This document shows positions 52,603 through 61,843 of a stretch of DNA of 64,000 bases, piece after piece (within the stretch, counting starts at the first letter, position 1; every line of letters starts with the position of its first letter). The position numbers and the translations under genes were made by a program. The notes beneath the pieces are model-generated. The model was not told the DNA's origin. It saw only the letters and a program-made list of their open reading frames with translations, and did not search any database. Origin of the DNA: Sphingopyxis yananensis (GTDB taxonomy: Bacteria > Pseudomonadota > Alphaproteobacteria > Sphingomonadales > Sphingomonadaceae); the NCBI RefSeq assembly GCF_020687785.1, contig NZ_JAJEWI010000008.1:310001-374000 (forward strand). The letters are read 5' to 3'.

Positions 52603-53500
52603 ATGCCACGCCGAAAGGATATATGGAGATGTGGTTTGGTCATGGAGCCTATCGAAGCGGTGCTATCCAAGGGCGGCATCACCGATCCGGTTCACTGGCT
52701 TCCCGAAGAACCAGCTTTTCAATTTATCGCCGACCCCTTTGGGTGGCGCGGAGCGGATGGGTTGCTGCATATTTTTGCAGAACATTATGATTATCGCACG
52801 CGGCATGGCACCATTGAACTGCTCAGCCTAGACGATCAGTTGCAATTGCAATCACGGCGTCCCTGCTTAACAGAGGCTTGATCTTTCTTACCCACAAGTT
52901 TTCGCGGGTGAGGGTGGCTTGTGGATGCTGCCCGAAGCCCATCGGTCGGGAACGCTAACCCTATATCGAGATTTTGGCGGGCTGGCAGACTGGCGCGCCG
53001 AATGTGAAATTCGGCTGGATTGCGTGCCGGTGGACGCCAGTATTTTCTATCATCAAGATCGCTGGTGGCTGTTTTACTCACCCGCAACCAGCAAGATCAC
53101 AAAACAATCGCATTTGCACGTCGCATGGGCATCCGATTTATGCGGGCCTTGGGTGACGCATCCTGCCAATCCCGTCCGAATTGATCGGCAATCAGCACGC
53201 CCAGGTGGCCAGCCTGTCATCATCAACGGACGCATCATGTTGCCCGTACAAGATTGCAGCGACACTTATGGCGGGGCCTGTCGGCCGCTGTGGATCGACC
53301 GATTAAATGACAGGGAATTTCAAGCCGAAATGGGCGACCCTCTATCCCTCCCCTCCTCCGCCGCTCCCTATGTGGAGGGAATGCACACATTGTCCGGCTG
53401 CGGCGATATCACCCTATTTGATGTGAAGCGGATCGACCGCTCCCTCAAGGGACTAGCGCTCGACCTTAGGCGGTCTCTCGGCGGATATGATCGAGAATAG
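52603..53500 (+). pseudogene. Frameshifted glucosamine-transferase-like polysaccharide gene
   Basis: Frame 1 runs MPRRKDIWRCGLVMEPIEAV to RRPCLTEA and stops at 52879-52881. Protein similarity resumes at once in another frame: LSYPQVFAGEGGLWMLPEAH to the stop at 53500. Together they give the fold seen in formyl-/glucosamine-transferase-type polysaccharide proteins (FIADPFGW, LPEAH, YHQDRWWLFYS, HLHVAWASDLCGPW). One or two bases appear missing near 52878-52884. It may be a real mutation or a sequencing error. Its end overlaps the convergent GT4 gene by 35 nt. Confidence 0.8.
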
Positions 53501-54563
53501 CCGTTCCGGTCGCGGCAAATTTTTCCTGTGAATATCGCTTCAACATGACATTGCGCGCAGTTTGGCCCATGGCCGCCAACTGGTTGGGGTCGCGCAGCAT
53601 GTCCTGCAATGCGCTGGCCAATTGCTGTGCGTCATTAGGGGGAACTAAGGCCCCTGTCCGCCCAGTGTCGATGGACCATGGCAATTCCCCCACCGACGAC
53701 GCAATCACGGGCAACCCCGCCGCCATCGCTTCATGGGCCCCAATGCAAAACCCCTCGGATCGGGAGGGTTGCAAATAAAGGTGCAGCGACGCCAAAAACG
53801 CGCGGGGCTGATCCACATAGCCGATGAAATGGATATTGGTGATTCCGGCCTGTTCGGCTTGGGCCTGTAGGGCCGCCCGCTCTGCGCCATCCCCCGCAAT
53901 CGATATCTCGAACGGAATGGGCGAGGCAAAGCCCGATGCCTTCATCAGCGCCAAAGCTTCGATCAGCACATCATATCCCTTCACAGGATGCAGACGGCCC
54001 AAGGACCCGATGCGCAAAACCTCCCCTTCCCGCCAACTGCTGGCTTGCGGCATATCGGGGTCGGCGGCAAAAATCGGCCAACAGGTCAAGCGGTCATCGC
54101 TCACCTTCAATCGCTCTTTGGTCAACTGAGTGACGGAATAGGAATCCCCCACCCACAATAAGGCGCGGCTCGACAAGAGACGCAACAAACGGCGGTTCCA
54201 TGGCTTTAGAAAAGCCGCGTGCTGCCAACTGATGACTGGCAGACCCAATTTTGGACCCAACAACAGACCCAAAATAGTGGCGCGGGACAAGGACGTCCAA
54301 ATATGGGTCGCGCCCCATTCGGTCAGTTGATGGCGCAGCCACCGACTGGCTGCAAAATGGTCGCCTTTTCCACTTTCGCGGACCAACGGGTTCAGCCCTG
54401 CTTCAACCATCGCAGGTAATCCGCGCCGGTCCTGCGGCGTTAACGCAAATACGCGAACTTCCGCGCCATAGTCGCGCATAACCTGTGTGATAGCGGGAAC
54501 TGGCTGCGCAGCCCCGCCGCCTTCCACCGAATTGATCACATAAGCGATCCGCATTTGTGTCAT
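53466..54563 (-). CDS. Glycosyltransferase family 4
   Basis: 365 aa (start 54563, or MRIAYVINS at 54554). A GT-B fold with RIGSLGRLHPVKGYDVLIEA, SIAGDGAERAALQ and the acid motif PSRSEGFCIGAHEAMAAGLP. It probably adds a sugar to a surface polysaccharide or lipid. In a leftward cluster with the two glycan genes at 54598 and 56123. Confidence 0.88.
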   Translation of the reverse strand: MTQMRIAYVINSVEGGGAAQPVPAITQVMRDYGAEVRVFALTPQDRRGLPAMVEAGLNPLVRESGKGDHFAASRWLRHQLTEWGATHIWTSLSRATILGLLLGPKLGLPVISWQHAAFLKPWNRRLLRLLSSRALLWVGDSYSVTQLTKERLKVSDDRLTCWPIFAADPDMPQASSWREGEVLRIGSLGRLHPVKGYDVLIEALALMKASGFASPIPFEISIAGDGAERAALQAQAEQAGITNIHFIGYVDQPRAFLASLHLYLQPSRSEGFCIGAHEAMAAGLPVIASSVGELPWSIDTGRTGALVPPNDAQQLASALQDMLRDPNQLAAMGQTARNVMLKRYSQEKFAATGTAILDHIRRETA

Positions 54564-54597
54564 TCAGCAAAGCTCCGCTGGTGCCGATGGATATTGT

Positions 54598-55800
54598 TCA
54601 CGCCGTCACCTCACCCGCGGGCCTCTTGATCCCAGTCCGCTTCCGGTCTGCCAGCATCGCAATGACGTCCGCTGCGCGCTGGGACGACGCGCGGGCATCT
54701 AAGTCAAAACTATCGGCGAAAATCTGTTGCTGGATCGGCAAATAGCGGTTGGCATGCAATTCCTCGGCACGGTCCAGCGCAGCGCCCAGTTCGGATGGAT
54801 GCGAAATGACCTCTCCCGCTTGCCAATGAGTATAGTTCAGATCACCTTCCCATTTCACTCCATGGCTGTTCAAAAAAATACAGGGCCGCGGACGATATAA
54901 AAATTCATAAATCTGACTGCTGGCATCCCCCAAATAGAGGTCTGACGCCATCGTATAGCTCATGTCTGTCGACGCTTTGCTGCCCAGATCGATATGAATA
55001 TTGTCCCCGCGCAGATAATGGTTGCTGATCGTGCCCGCGCGATCCAGCGACAATTTATCGATGGTCAACACATAGGGGCGCTCAAATAGCATGATATGCG
55101 GCGCAAAAATCAGCTTGCGTCCATCATCCTTGCGAAAATGGTCCAGCACTGCCCGGCCATGTTTATACCAAGATGACAGATGGGGTGCGGGATGGGGATT
55201 GTACATGATGATGGGCCGTTCAGTGGCCCCGCGCTCGCGAACAGGCTGTCCTATCAACGCGTCAAATTTGGGATAACCCACAATGCTAATGGCGTTCGGG
55301 TCAACTTTCGCTTCCTCGATCAAGCGCCGCCGAATTTTGTCACCGGAACAAAGCACATGGTCGAAATCTGCACTGGATTTATCAAAACCAATCGCCCGAT
55401 CACCTGCCCCGTGCCGCGTGTGCACCATGACCAAATCATGCAGCCCATAGTGAGACTTCAGCAGCAACGATGTTTTTTCCGAAACCACCAAAATGTCGAG
55501 GCTTTGAAAAAAAGCTATATTATCACGGTATACCAGCAATTTAGACGCTGGAATCACCTTGCCCAATATCCCGCTCCACCGCTTGGACCGAGGGGCTAGT
55601 TCCAACGCAACATGCTGGATGGATGTCCCCAAAAAGGCACCCGCTAGTCGCTGTACCTCTGCGGCCATACGATCATTGGTGGTCGCGACAATGATCTCGC
55701 CTGCAAACCCGCCTTGCGCCAAGGCCATCGCAATAGGCAAGCTATGCGCAACTTGGTGGATTTGATCATGGTTAAATAGAAACCCTATGCGCATCGTCAT
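54598..55800 (-). CDS. CDP-glycerol glycerophosphotransferase-like protein
   Basis: 400 aa from MTMRIGFLFNHDQIHQVAHS (an alternative M lies two codons later). GDKIRRRLIEEAKVDPNAIS, KLIFAPHIMLFE, then SDLYLGDASSQIYEFLYRPR PCIFLNS are features of the Glyphos_transf (TagF/TagB-like) family, with the D-S-S and R-P motifs. In Gram-negatives such proteins polymerise capsule phosphates. Membrane association and acceptor are not shown. Confidence 0.78.
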   Translation of the reverse strand: MTMRIGFLFNHDQIHQVAHSLPIAMALAQGGFAGEIIVATTNDRMAAEVQRLAGAFLGTSIQHVALELAPRSKRWSGILGKVIPASKLLVYRDNIAFFQSLDILVVSEKTSLLLKSHYGLHDLVMVHTRHGAGDRAIGFDKSSADFDHVLCSGDKIRRRLIEEAKVDPNAISIVGYPKFDALIGQPVRERGATERPIIMYNPHPAPHLSSWYKHGRAVLDHFRKDDGRKLIFAPHIMLFERPYVLTIDKLSLDRAGTISNHYLRGDNIHIDLGSKASTDMSYTMASDLYLGDASSQIYEFLYRPRPCIFLNSHGVKWEGDLNYTHWQAGEVISHPSELGAALDRAEELHANRYLPIQQQIFADSFDLDARASSQRAADVIAMLADRKRTGIKRPAGEVTA

Positions 55801-56122
55801 GATCGCCCCATCCATGTCCGATTTCGACCAGATTCCATCTTTTCCGCACCTTGTAGGCCCACGCCCGCCAAATACCCAAGCTGTTCTACCGGAAAATGGC
55901 CGTGCTTATAAGACAGCAGATCGTCTACTCTCCGTCACTACAGACGGGTCTACCAACGTTTCATTTTCTCACTATCGGCGGTATTTATGGCTCCAGCGAG
56001 AAAATATCAACTCGCCGAGCAAAAGGAACGCCAAGACAGCGGTGGTTCCATGAATAGAGTGCCATACTCGCTTTCATACCGATACGCCCCGTATCAGTCA
56101 CTCTGCCTTTCCGGCTATCACC
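55801..56122. other. Intergenic stretch in the polysaccharide cluster
   Basis: 322 bp between two leftward genes. No supported gene, RNA or terminator seen; it probably holds the promoter of the CDP-glycerol transferase-like gene. Confidence 0.5.
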
Positions 56123-56899
56123 CTACTCCCAGCTTTTTTCCCTCAACGCTTTTGCGTAACATCCTCTCTTTCTCAACTTTGGGCCTAAAAAGTCGTAAAA
56201 GAACCAATCCATTCCGCGCTGGGGCATATAGCGATATAATAAGCGCTCAAAGCCTGTCCAAGAAACGGACGTTCGGCATGTTCGTCGTTCGGATGGAAAA
56301 CAAAAATGTTCGCGATGATATATGGATTGCCCATGCGGGCTAAGCCGATGAACAATTTCATGATCTCCAAGGGTATAAGGCCAGATTCCGATATCGAAGC
56401 CGCCAATTTTTTTGACGATATCGGTCCGATACGCCTGCGCATAGCCACCCGCATGGCATTTGGATGCAAATTTTTCGCTTTTTCGCAGCACAAAATCCTT
56501 ACGCTTTTCATGCGCCGCCGCATCTTTCCCGTAAAGATCAACCGCCATAACCGACGCAGCAGATGGATTTTCTTGAAATAACCTAATAATATTACCTACA
56601 TAATCTTGTGGGTAAATGGTATCTGCATCACAGATTGCAACATAAGGTGTTTCCACCATATTCAGTGCATGTTGCATAGCATGATTTTTTCCTGCCACGT
56701 CGCAATGCGTTGCAATGAATCGTGCTCCAAGAATGGAACCGGCCAGTTCCGCTTCTGCACCACTGTCATCCGTGGAGCCATTATCCACGACTAATAGCCT
56801 AAAATTCTGATTGCTCTGACCAACTATAGTTTCAACCGTTTTCCCTACCCATCCTTTTTCGTTAAAAAATGGGATAATAATGGTCAACAATTCGGACAT
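56123..56899 (-). CDS. Glycosyltransferase family 2
   Basis: 258 aa. A GT-A fold with LTIIIPFFNEKGWVGKTVET, LLVVDNGSTDDSGA and the DxD motif in VAICDADTIYP. The C-terminus has a basic, aromatic segment (GMDWFFYDFLGPKLRKRG). It transfers a nucleotide-sugar residue to an unknown glycan. AT content is higher than around it, suggesting acquisition. Confidence 0.88.
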   Translation of the reverse strand: MSELLTIIIPFFNEKGWVGKTVETIVGQSNQNFRLLVVDNGSTDDSGAEAELAGSILGARFIATHCDVAGKNHAMQHALNMVETPYVAICDADTIYPQDYVGNIIRLFQENPSAASVMAVDLYGKDAAAHEKRKDFVLRKSEKFASKCHAGGYAQAYRTDIVKKIGGFDIGIWPYTLGDHEIVHRLSPHGQSIYHREHFCFPSERRTCRTSVSWTGFERLLYRYMPQRGMDWFFYDFLGPKLRKRGCYAKALREKSWE

Positions 56900-57065
56900 T
56901 ATTCTTGACTTTCAAGACGGCAGCAAAAAGCTACACCCTAGCTAAATAGGGATACCGTCAAAGTCTACAGAAAATGTCCGGATGGCGGGGCAGCGACAAG
57001 GGCGTCAAGGTCGTCCCATCCGCACCACAGGGCTGCCCCGCCCCATGTGACACCGCCGCCCCTGA

Positions 57066-57422
57066 TCAGCCAGCTAGCGCATATTGCTTTGCCGCCTGCG
57101 CCGTATCAGCGGCACGATCGCAAATCACTTGATCAGGACGCACAATAAACGCCCGATCAAAGGCCGCGTGATCCAGCCCCCCCTCGGCGGCAGGAAAGAC
57201 CGCAACGAAGCTTTCCGTTTCCAGCGCAATCTTACCGATACGTTCCCGAAAACGTTCCGCCATCGATATCCGGATCGGACGCGCCGCCAAGATTTTGTTC
57301 CAACTGTTCCAGCTAATGCCAACACGCAGCATGATTTCTGACTGGCTCCCCACAAAGGGGGCGATCAGGGGCACCAGCGCGGGGTTGATCACGCACATAT
57401 TCTGTCGGGGGGTTGTCGTCAT
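57066..57422 (-). CDS. HTH-like conserved hypothetical protein
   Basis: 118 aa. FVGSQSEIMLRVGISWNSWN then KILAARPIRISMAERFRERI looks like a helix-turn-helix in which SWNSWNKI would be the recognition segment. The N- and C-termini are unconserved. Likely regulatory; not assigned to a named family. Confidence 0.6.
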   Translation of the reverse strand: MTTTPRQNMCVINPALVPLIAPFVGSQSEIMLRVGISWNSWNKILAARPIRISMAERFRERIGKIALETESFVAVFPAAEGGLDHAAFDRAFIVRPDQVICDRAADTAQAAKQYALAG

Positions 57423-57678
57423 TTTCTACCTCGGTCCAATAAACGGGAATGTTCCTGCGGGGGGCAGGCGATCTGTTTTTTTGGGCTCGGCTAGACCGGC
57501 CATCGACCCACTTCGCACTCAGAAAATTCGCACCCAGCGCCACGCCGGAAAACTTTCTTGAGCGAAGCGAAATTATGAAATTGCAAATTCTCCGCATTGC
57601 TGAAACAGCATAAAGTCTAACTCCAAGAGATTCTAATAACCTTCTTATCTCTAAAACTATCGGGACGTAGGACATCAG

Positions 57679-58134
57679 ATGCTCACAGAAGCTGACCGGC
57701 GGATATTGCGGTTGATCCAGCGCGAAGGACGCATCACGAATCAAGAATTATCCAGCCGTTGTGGCCTCTCTGCCTCGGCCTGTTTTGACCGCTTAAAGCG
57801 GCTAAGGGACCAAGGTTATATTCGTGGCTTCAGCGCGGACCTCGATCCGGCAAAACTTGACCGATCCTTGCTGATCTTCATCGAAGTTTTGATGGACCGC
57901 ACCACAGGTGAAATATTCCAAGACTTTGCCGAAGCCGTCAAAGTGATGCCGGAAATATTGGAATGTCACATGGTCGGCGGCGGCTTCGACTTTTTGCTAA
58001 AAGTTCGCGTGCGGGACATGGCCGCATACCGCGCCTTTTTGGTCGAGACCTTGGTTCGTATTCCCGGTGTCCGTGAAACCCGTACCTATGCGGTGTTGGA
58101 CGAAGTCAAAAACTCCACGCATTTGCCCATTTGA
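57679..58134 (+). CDS. Lrp/AsnC-family regulator
   Basis: 151 aa. The N-terminal HTH (DRRILRLIQREGRITNQELS, SACFDRLKRLRDQGYIRGFS) and the C-terminal RAM domain (ECHMVGGGFDFLLKVRVRDM, PGVRETRTYAVLDEVK) are standard. It senses an amino acid or related ligand and often controls a neighbour. The convergent amidohydrolase/TonB receptor cluster is a plausible target. Confidence 0.93.
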   Translation: MLTEADRRILRLIQREGRITNQELSSRCGLSASACFDRLKRLRDQGYIRGFSADLDPAKLDRSLLIFIEVLMDRTTGEIFQDFAEAVKVMPEILECHMVGGGFDFLLKVRVRDMAAYRAFLVETLVRIPGVRETRTYAVLDEVKNSTHLPI

Positions 58135-58153
58135 CCATCACCACAAAGGCTCA

Positions 58154-58188
58154 AAAAAGGCGCTGGGCGACAAACCCAGCGCCTTTTT
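58154..58188. terminator. Strong bidirectional terminator
   Basis: Perfect 14-bp arms A5-GGCGCTGGG (58154-58167) and CCCAGCGCC-T5 (58175-58188) around a 7-nt loop, between convergent lrp-like and amidohydrolase genes. It has U-tracts in both directions. Confidence 0.92.
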
Positions 58189-58198
58189 CGTCAGGGAA

Positions 58199-59836
58199 TT
58201 ATTGTCCTACGCGTGCCTTTTCAGACGACACCATCGAACGAACTTCTGCCAACATCTTTTGCGCGTCGTAAACGATACCGTCCTTGATGGTATATTTCAC
58301 ACCGCCAACGCGCTCCAGCTTGCCGGTTTCGTCGCTCAGGCGCTGGAAGCCCGTGCCGTACAACGTCTTCAGGTTCTGCATCGGATTTTCCGGTACAATC
58401 ACCAAGTCAGCCAACATACCATTGCGGATGGCACCCATTGGGGCGTCTTGGCCCTTGGGTTCATACAAGGTCTGTGCGCCATGCGTGGTCGCTGCACGGA
58501 AGATTTCCAGCGGCGAGAAGCCAGCTTCACGCAGCAATTCCAATTCTTCGACATAAGCGAAGCCATAGGTTTTGAAGATGAAGCCGCTGTCCGTGCCCAC
58601 GGTCACGCGGCCACCGATATTCTTATAGTCATTCACCAGACGCAGGAACAGGCCATAGAATTTCTTCCATGCGAATTCATTGTCGCTGGTCCAATCAAAG
58701 AAATAGCTGCCATGATTGTCGCGGGTCGATTGGAAATATTTCCACATTTGCGGCGTGGTATATTCGCTGTGCCAATCCGCATTGCGGGCGCGCATCAAAT
58801 CGCGCGACGCAGCATAGATGTTAAAGGTCGGGTCAAAAGTAACCTTATTGGCCTTTTGTGCTTCCAGATAATCCTGCCATTCTTTGCTGCCAGGCTGATG
58901 CACTTGGTTCCAGATTTCAGCGACTTCGCCAAAGCGATGCTGTTCGTTGTTATAATCATAGCCAGATGGGAAATGCTGGATCGCACGATCTTTCAGCAAG
59001 GATTCCAAATGACCATAATAATGGGTGATGGTGTGAAGGCCATTTTCGCCAGCCTGACGGCCGTTGAAATTTGCTACGCCCGTTTGCGCCAAATGCGCCG
59101 TTGTGCCGAGGCCCAATTTGCGGGCTTCGTCGATGGCAGCGGTAAACACATCCGGTGTTTCATTCGGACGGTTAAAGAATTTGATGCCGTCGATGTTATT
59201 CTTGGCGGCCCAGCGCACCCATTCACGCGCCTTCAGCGGCGTGTTTACTTCGCCGCCGGCCCAACCAGCACCCAGTGTTTGATAGTTAAAGATACGCGGA
59301 GCCGCGATTTCATTGCGGGCCGAACGATTTTTTTCCGCCGATGCCGTCACAGGGTCGGCCAATGGCACACCGCGAACGGTGGTCACGCCATGCGCCAACC
59401 ACAGCTTATACGCATAGCTGGCGTTGGGTGCCTTGTCGCTGCCGGGCAGGTGGACGTGCATGTCCGTGAAACCGGGCAGCACATACATGCCGGTCGCATC
59501 CAATTCATAATCCGCATCGCTAGGCGCACGGTTGGCCTTGGATGGCAGACCCGGCCACCCCGATTGGTTGATCGAAGTGATACGGTTGTTTTCAATCACA
59601 ATGTCATAGCGTCCACGCGGCGGCGCGCCCGTGCCGTCGATGACCGTAACGTTGCGAATCACCATCTTGCGGAACGGACCAACGCCGTCGCCTGCACCGC
59701 GCGCGGGTGCGCCGATGTTGACGGCCTTCGCCAGTTCTTCATGCTTTTTCTGGTCGTCCCAATGAGCCGATGCAGGAACCGCAAGCAACGACCCCACCAA
59801 GGCTACCGACGCCACTTTGGCAAATAAACTTTTCAT
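58199..59836 (-). CDS. Secreted amidohydrolase A
   Basis: 545 aa from the ATG at 59836. A signal peptide (KSLFAKVASVALVGSLLAVP then ASA) precedes an amidohydrolase barrel: YVLPGFTDMHVHLPGSD (HxH), IKFFNRPNET, TTAHLAQTG, THYYGHLES and VGTDSGFIF (metal Asp). Most like imidazolonepropionase/prolidase-type periplasmic amidohydrolases. It is a close paralogue of the next upstream gene and is cotranscribed with it; a TonB receptor precedes both. Confidence 0.9.
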   Translation of the reverse strand: MKSLFAKVASVALVGSLLAVPASAHWDDQKKHEELAKAVNIGAPARGAGDGVGPFRKMVIRNVTVIDGTGAPPRGRYDIVIENNRITSINQSGWPGLPSKANRAPSDADYELDATGMYVLPGFTDMHVHLPGSDKAPNASYAYKLWLAHGVTTVRGVPLADPVTASAEKNRSARNEIAAPRIFNYQTLGAGWAGGEVNTPLKAREWVRWAAKNNIDGIKFFNRPNETPDVFTAAIDEARKLGLGTTAHLAQTGVANFNGRQAGENGLHTITHYYGHLESLLKDRAIQHFPSGYDYNNEQHRFGEVAEIWNQVHQPGSKEWQDYLEAQKANKVTFDPTFNIYAASRDLMRARNADWHSEYTTPQMWKYFQSTRDNHGSYFFDWTSDNEFAWKKFYGLFLRLVNDYKNIGGRVTVGTDSGFIFKTYGFAYVEELELLREAGFSPLEIFRAATTHGAQTLYEPKGQDAPMGAIRNGMLADLVIVPENPMQNLKTLYGTGFQRLSDETGKLERVGGVKYTIKDGIVYDAQKMLAEVRSMVSSEKARVGQ

Positions 59837-59933
59837 ATCACATTTCCCAAACACATATTTTCGCCAATGTTATTTTTTCGCTGATGTCACAGAGCGGGCA
59901 TGCCCCATATGCGCCATGCCCGCCCCCTGTTCA

Positions 59934-61622
59934 TCAGGGCATGGTCACGCCTTCTTCTGGGCGGCCCATGCGCCGTTTTTCGGATTTCACCATTTCGGCT
60001 ACGTCGGCCAACAAAGCCTTGGCATCATAAACAATGCCGTCCTTGATGGTATAGCTGACGCCGCCGACCCGTTCCAATTGCTGCGTTTGCTCATTCAGAC
60101 GCAAGGCACCCGTGCCATAAAGCGTCTTGAAGTTTTGCAGTGGGTTTTCCTTGACCAGCACCATGTCCGCCAATTTGCCAACCCGTACCGTGCCAATCGG
60201 CGGCGCATCATTGCCCTTGGTTTCATACAAGGTCAGCGCACCGTTCAGCGTGGCGGCCTGAATCACCTGGCTAGGGTTAAAGCCAGCCTCTTGCAGCAAT
60301 TCCAATTCTTCGACGAAACCAAAGCCATAGGTTTTGAAGATAAAGCCACTGTCCGAACCCGTAGTGACACGGCCACCAATGCGCTTGTAATCATTAATCA
60401 AGGCCATGAATTTCTTGTAGAAATTACCCCAGCGAACTTCTTTTTCGGTGTTCCAGTCAAAGAAATAGCTGCCGTGGTTGATGCGCGACGATTGGAAGAA
60501 GTCCCACATTTGCGGCATCGTATATTTGCCATGCCAGTCGGCATTGCGCGCGCGCATCAAATCGCGCGACGCCGCGTAAATGGTCATGGTGGGATCGAAG
60601 GTCACACCATTGGCCTTTTGCGCCTGCAAATATTCGTTCCATTCCTTGGTGCCGGGTGCAAAGCTTTCGCGCGCCAAATTGGCAACATCAGCGAAACGCC
60701 ATTGTTCGTCGTTGAAATTATAGTCGGGATGCCAATCCTGCACCGCGCCATTTTCCAACAGGCTTTCCATATGGCCATAAAAATGGGTGATCGTCCCAAG
60801 GCCAGCTTCACCCGCTTCACGGCCGCTCATACGCGCGACACCAATTTGCGACAAATGGGCGACGGTGCCGATTTGCTGCTTCTTGGCTTCGTCAAAAATG
60901 GCGCGCAATGTTTCAGGCGGCTGGTCAGGATTTGCCAGCAATTTGATGCCGTCAATGCCATCCTTGGCAGCCCAGCGCACCCATGCGCGGGCTTTTTCCG
61001 GCGTGTTGGTCAGACCGCCGGTCCAGCCCTTGCCCGACCCCATGGCGACATAGTTAAAAATGCGCGGGGCAACAATTTCATTGCGGGCCGAACGCACTTG
61101 TTCGCTCTTGGCAAATTCATAAGATCCAAGGCCCACGCCGCGAACAGTTGTCACACCATGGGCCAGCCATAGCTTGTAAGAATAGCTGGCGTCAGGCGCC
61201 TTATCCGCGCCAGCCGCGTGAACATGCATGTCCACAAAGCCAGGCAGCATGAACATGCCCGTGGCGTCCAGCTCATAATCCGCATCACGTGGTCCGCGCT
61301 GGGCGGCCAAGGGCAGGCCCGGTGTACCTGCGTTGCGAATTTCGGTAATGATGTTGTTTTCAACAACCACGTCCACGGGACCACGCGGCGCGGCGCCGCT
61401 GCCGTCGATCAGGGTCACACCGCGAATAACCATCTTGCGGAACGGACCCGCGCCCTCACCCGCCTTACGGGCTGGTGCCGGAATATTTTCTGCTGCTGGT
61501 GCAACAGTCACACCATTTGAGGGTGCTTCTGCGACATGGGCTGATACGCTGCCACTCATGCCGAAAATCGCCGCGCCGCTCAACAGCAGCGCGCGGGTAG
61601 CCATAGTCTTCATCCCCATCAT
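59934..61622 (-). CDS. Secreted amidohydrolase B
   Basis: 562 aa (start 61622; MKTMATRALLLSGAAIF at 61613 is possible). A signal peptide ends near VSA. It shares the barrel motifs with its neighbour: FMLPGFVDMHVHAAGAD, IKLLANPDQ, GTVAHLSQIG, THFYGHMES and TGSDSGFIFK. The two differ enough (for example the 550s and insertions) to have diverged in substrate. It belongs to the amidohydrolase/TonB cluster. Confidence 0.9.
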   Translation of the reverse strand: MMGMKTMATRALLLSGAAIFGMSGSVSAHVAEAPSNGVTVAPAAENIPAPARKAGEGAGPFRKMVIRGVTLIDGSGAAPRGPVDVVVENNIITEIRNAGTPGLPLAAQRGPRDADYELDATGMFMLPGFVDMHVHAAGADKAPDASYSYKLWLAHGVTTVRGVGLGSYEFAKSEQVRSARNEIVAPRIFNYVAMGSGKGWTGGLTNTPEKARAWVRWAAKDGIDGIKLLANPDQPPETLRAIFDEAKKQQIGTVAHLSQIGVARMSGREAGEAGLGTITHFYGHMESLLENGAVQDWHPDYNFNDEQWRFADVANLARESFAPGTKEWNEYLQAQKANGVTFDPTMTIYAASRDLMRARNADWHGKYTMPQMWDFFQSSRINHGSYFFDWNTEKEVRWGNFYKKFMALINDYKRIGGRVTTGSDSGFIFKTYGFGFVEELELLQEAGFNPSQVIQAATLNGALTLYETKGNDAPPIGTVRVGKLADMVLVKENPLQNFKTLYGTGALRLNEQTQQLERVGGVSYTIKDGIVYDAKALLADVAEMVKSEKRRMGRPEEGVTMP

Positions 61623-61802
61623 TCCACGCCCCTTGATAGAACCGATTCACCCTGACCGGCCTTGTATATCGAAAGAATGAAAGGGGCCGATGGCCACCGG
61701 CCCCCTCTTTGTCATGACGCCATGGTCATGCCGAACATCACGCCCATGCAGCCGGGCCCAACCCCGCCCGCCGTCACGATTTTATGATCTGCCCTCAAAA
61801 GC

Positions 61803-61837
61803 AGGATGCGCTGCCACCCGTGGGCGCAGCGCATCCT
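61803..61837 (-). terminator. Terminator of the TonB receptor gene
   Basis: Perfect 12-bp arms AGGATGCGCTGC (61803-61814) and GCAGCGCATCCT (61826-61837), 7 bp past the receptor stop. A T6 run on the plus-strand side and GCTTTTGAG on the minus strand flank it. Confidence 0.8.
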
Positions 61838-61843
61838 TTTTTA

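Noticed and set aside
61683..61704. Hairpin GGGGCCG...CGGCCCC as a second receptor terminator
   Set aside because: It is 140 bp past the receptor stop, behind a better terminator; a role could not be told apart from chance GC pairing.
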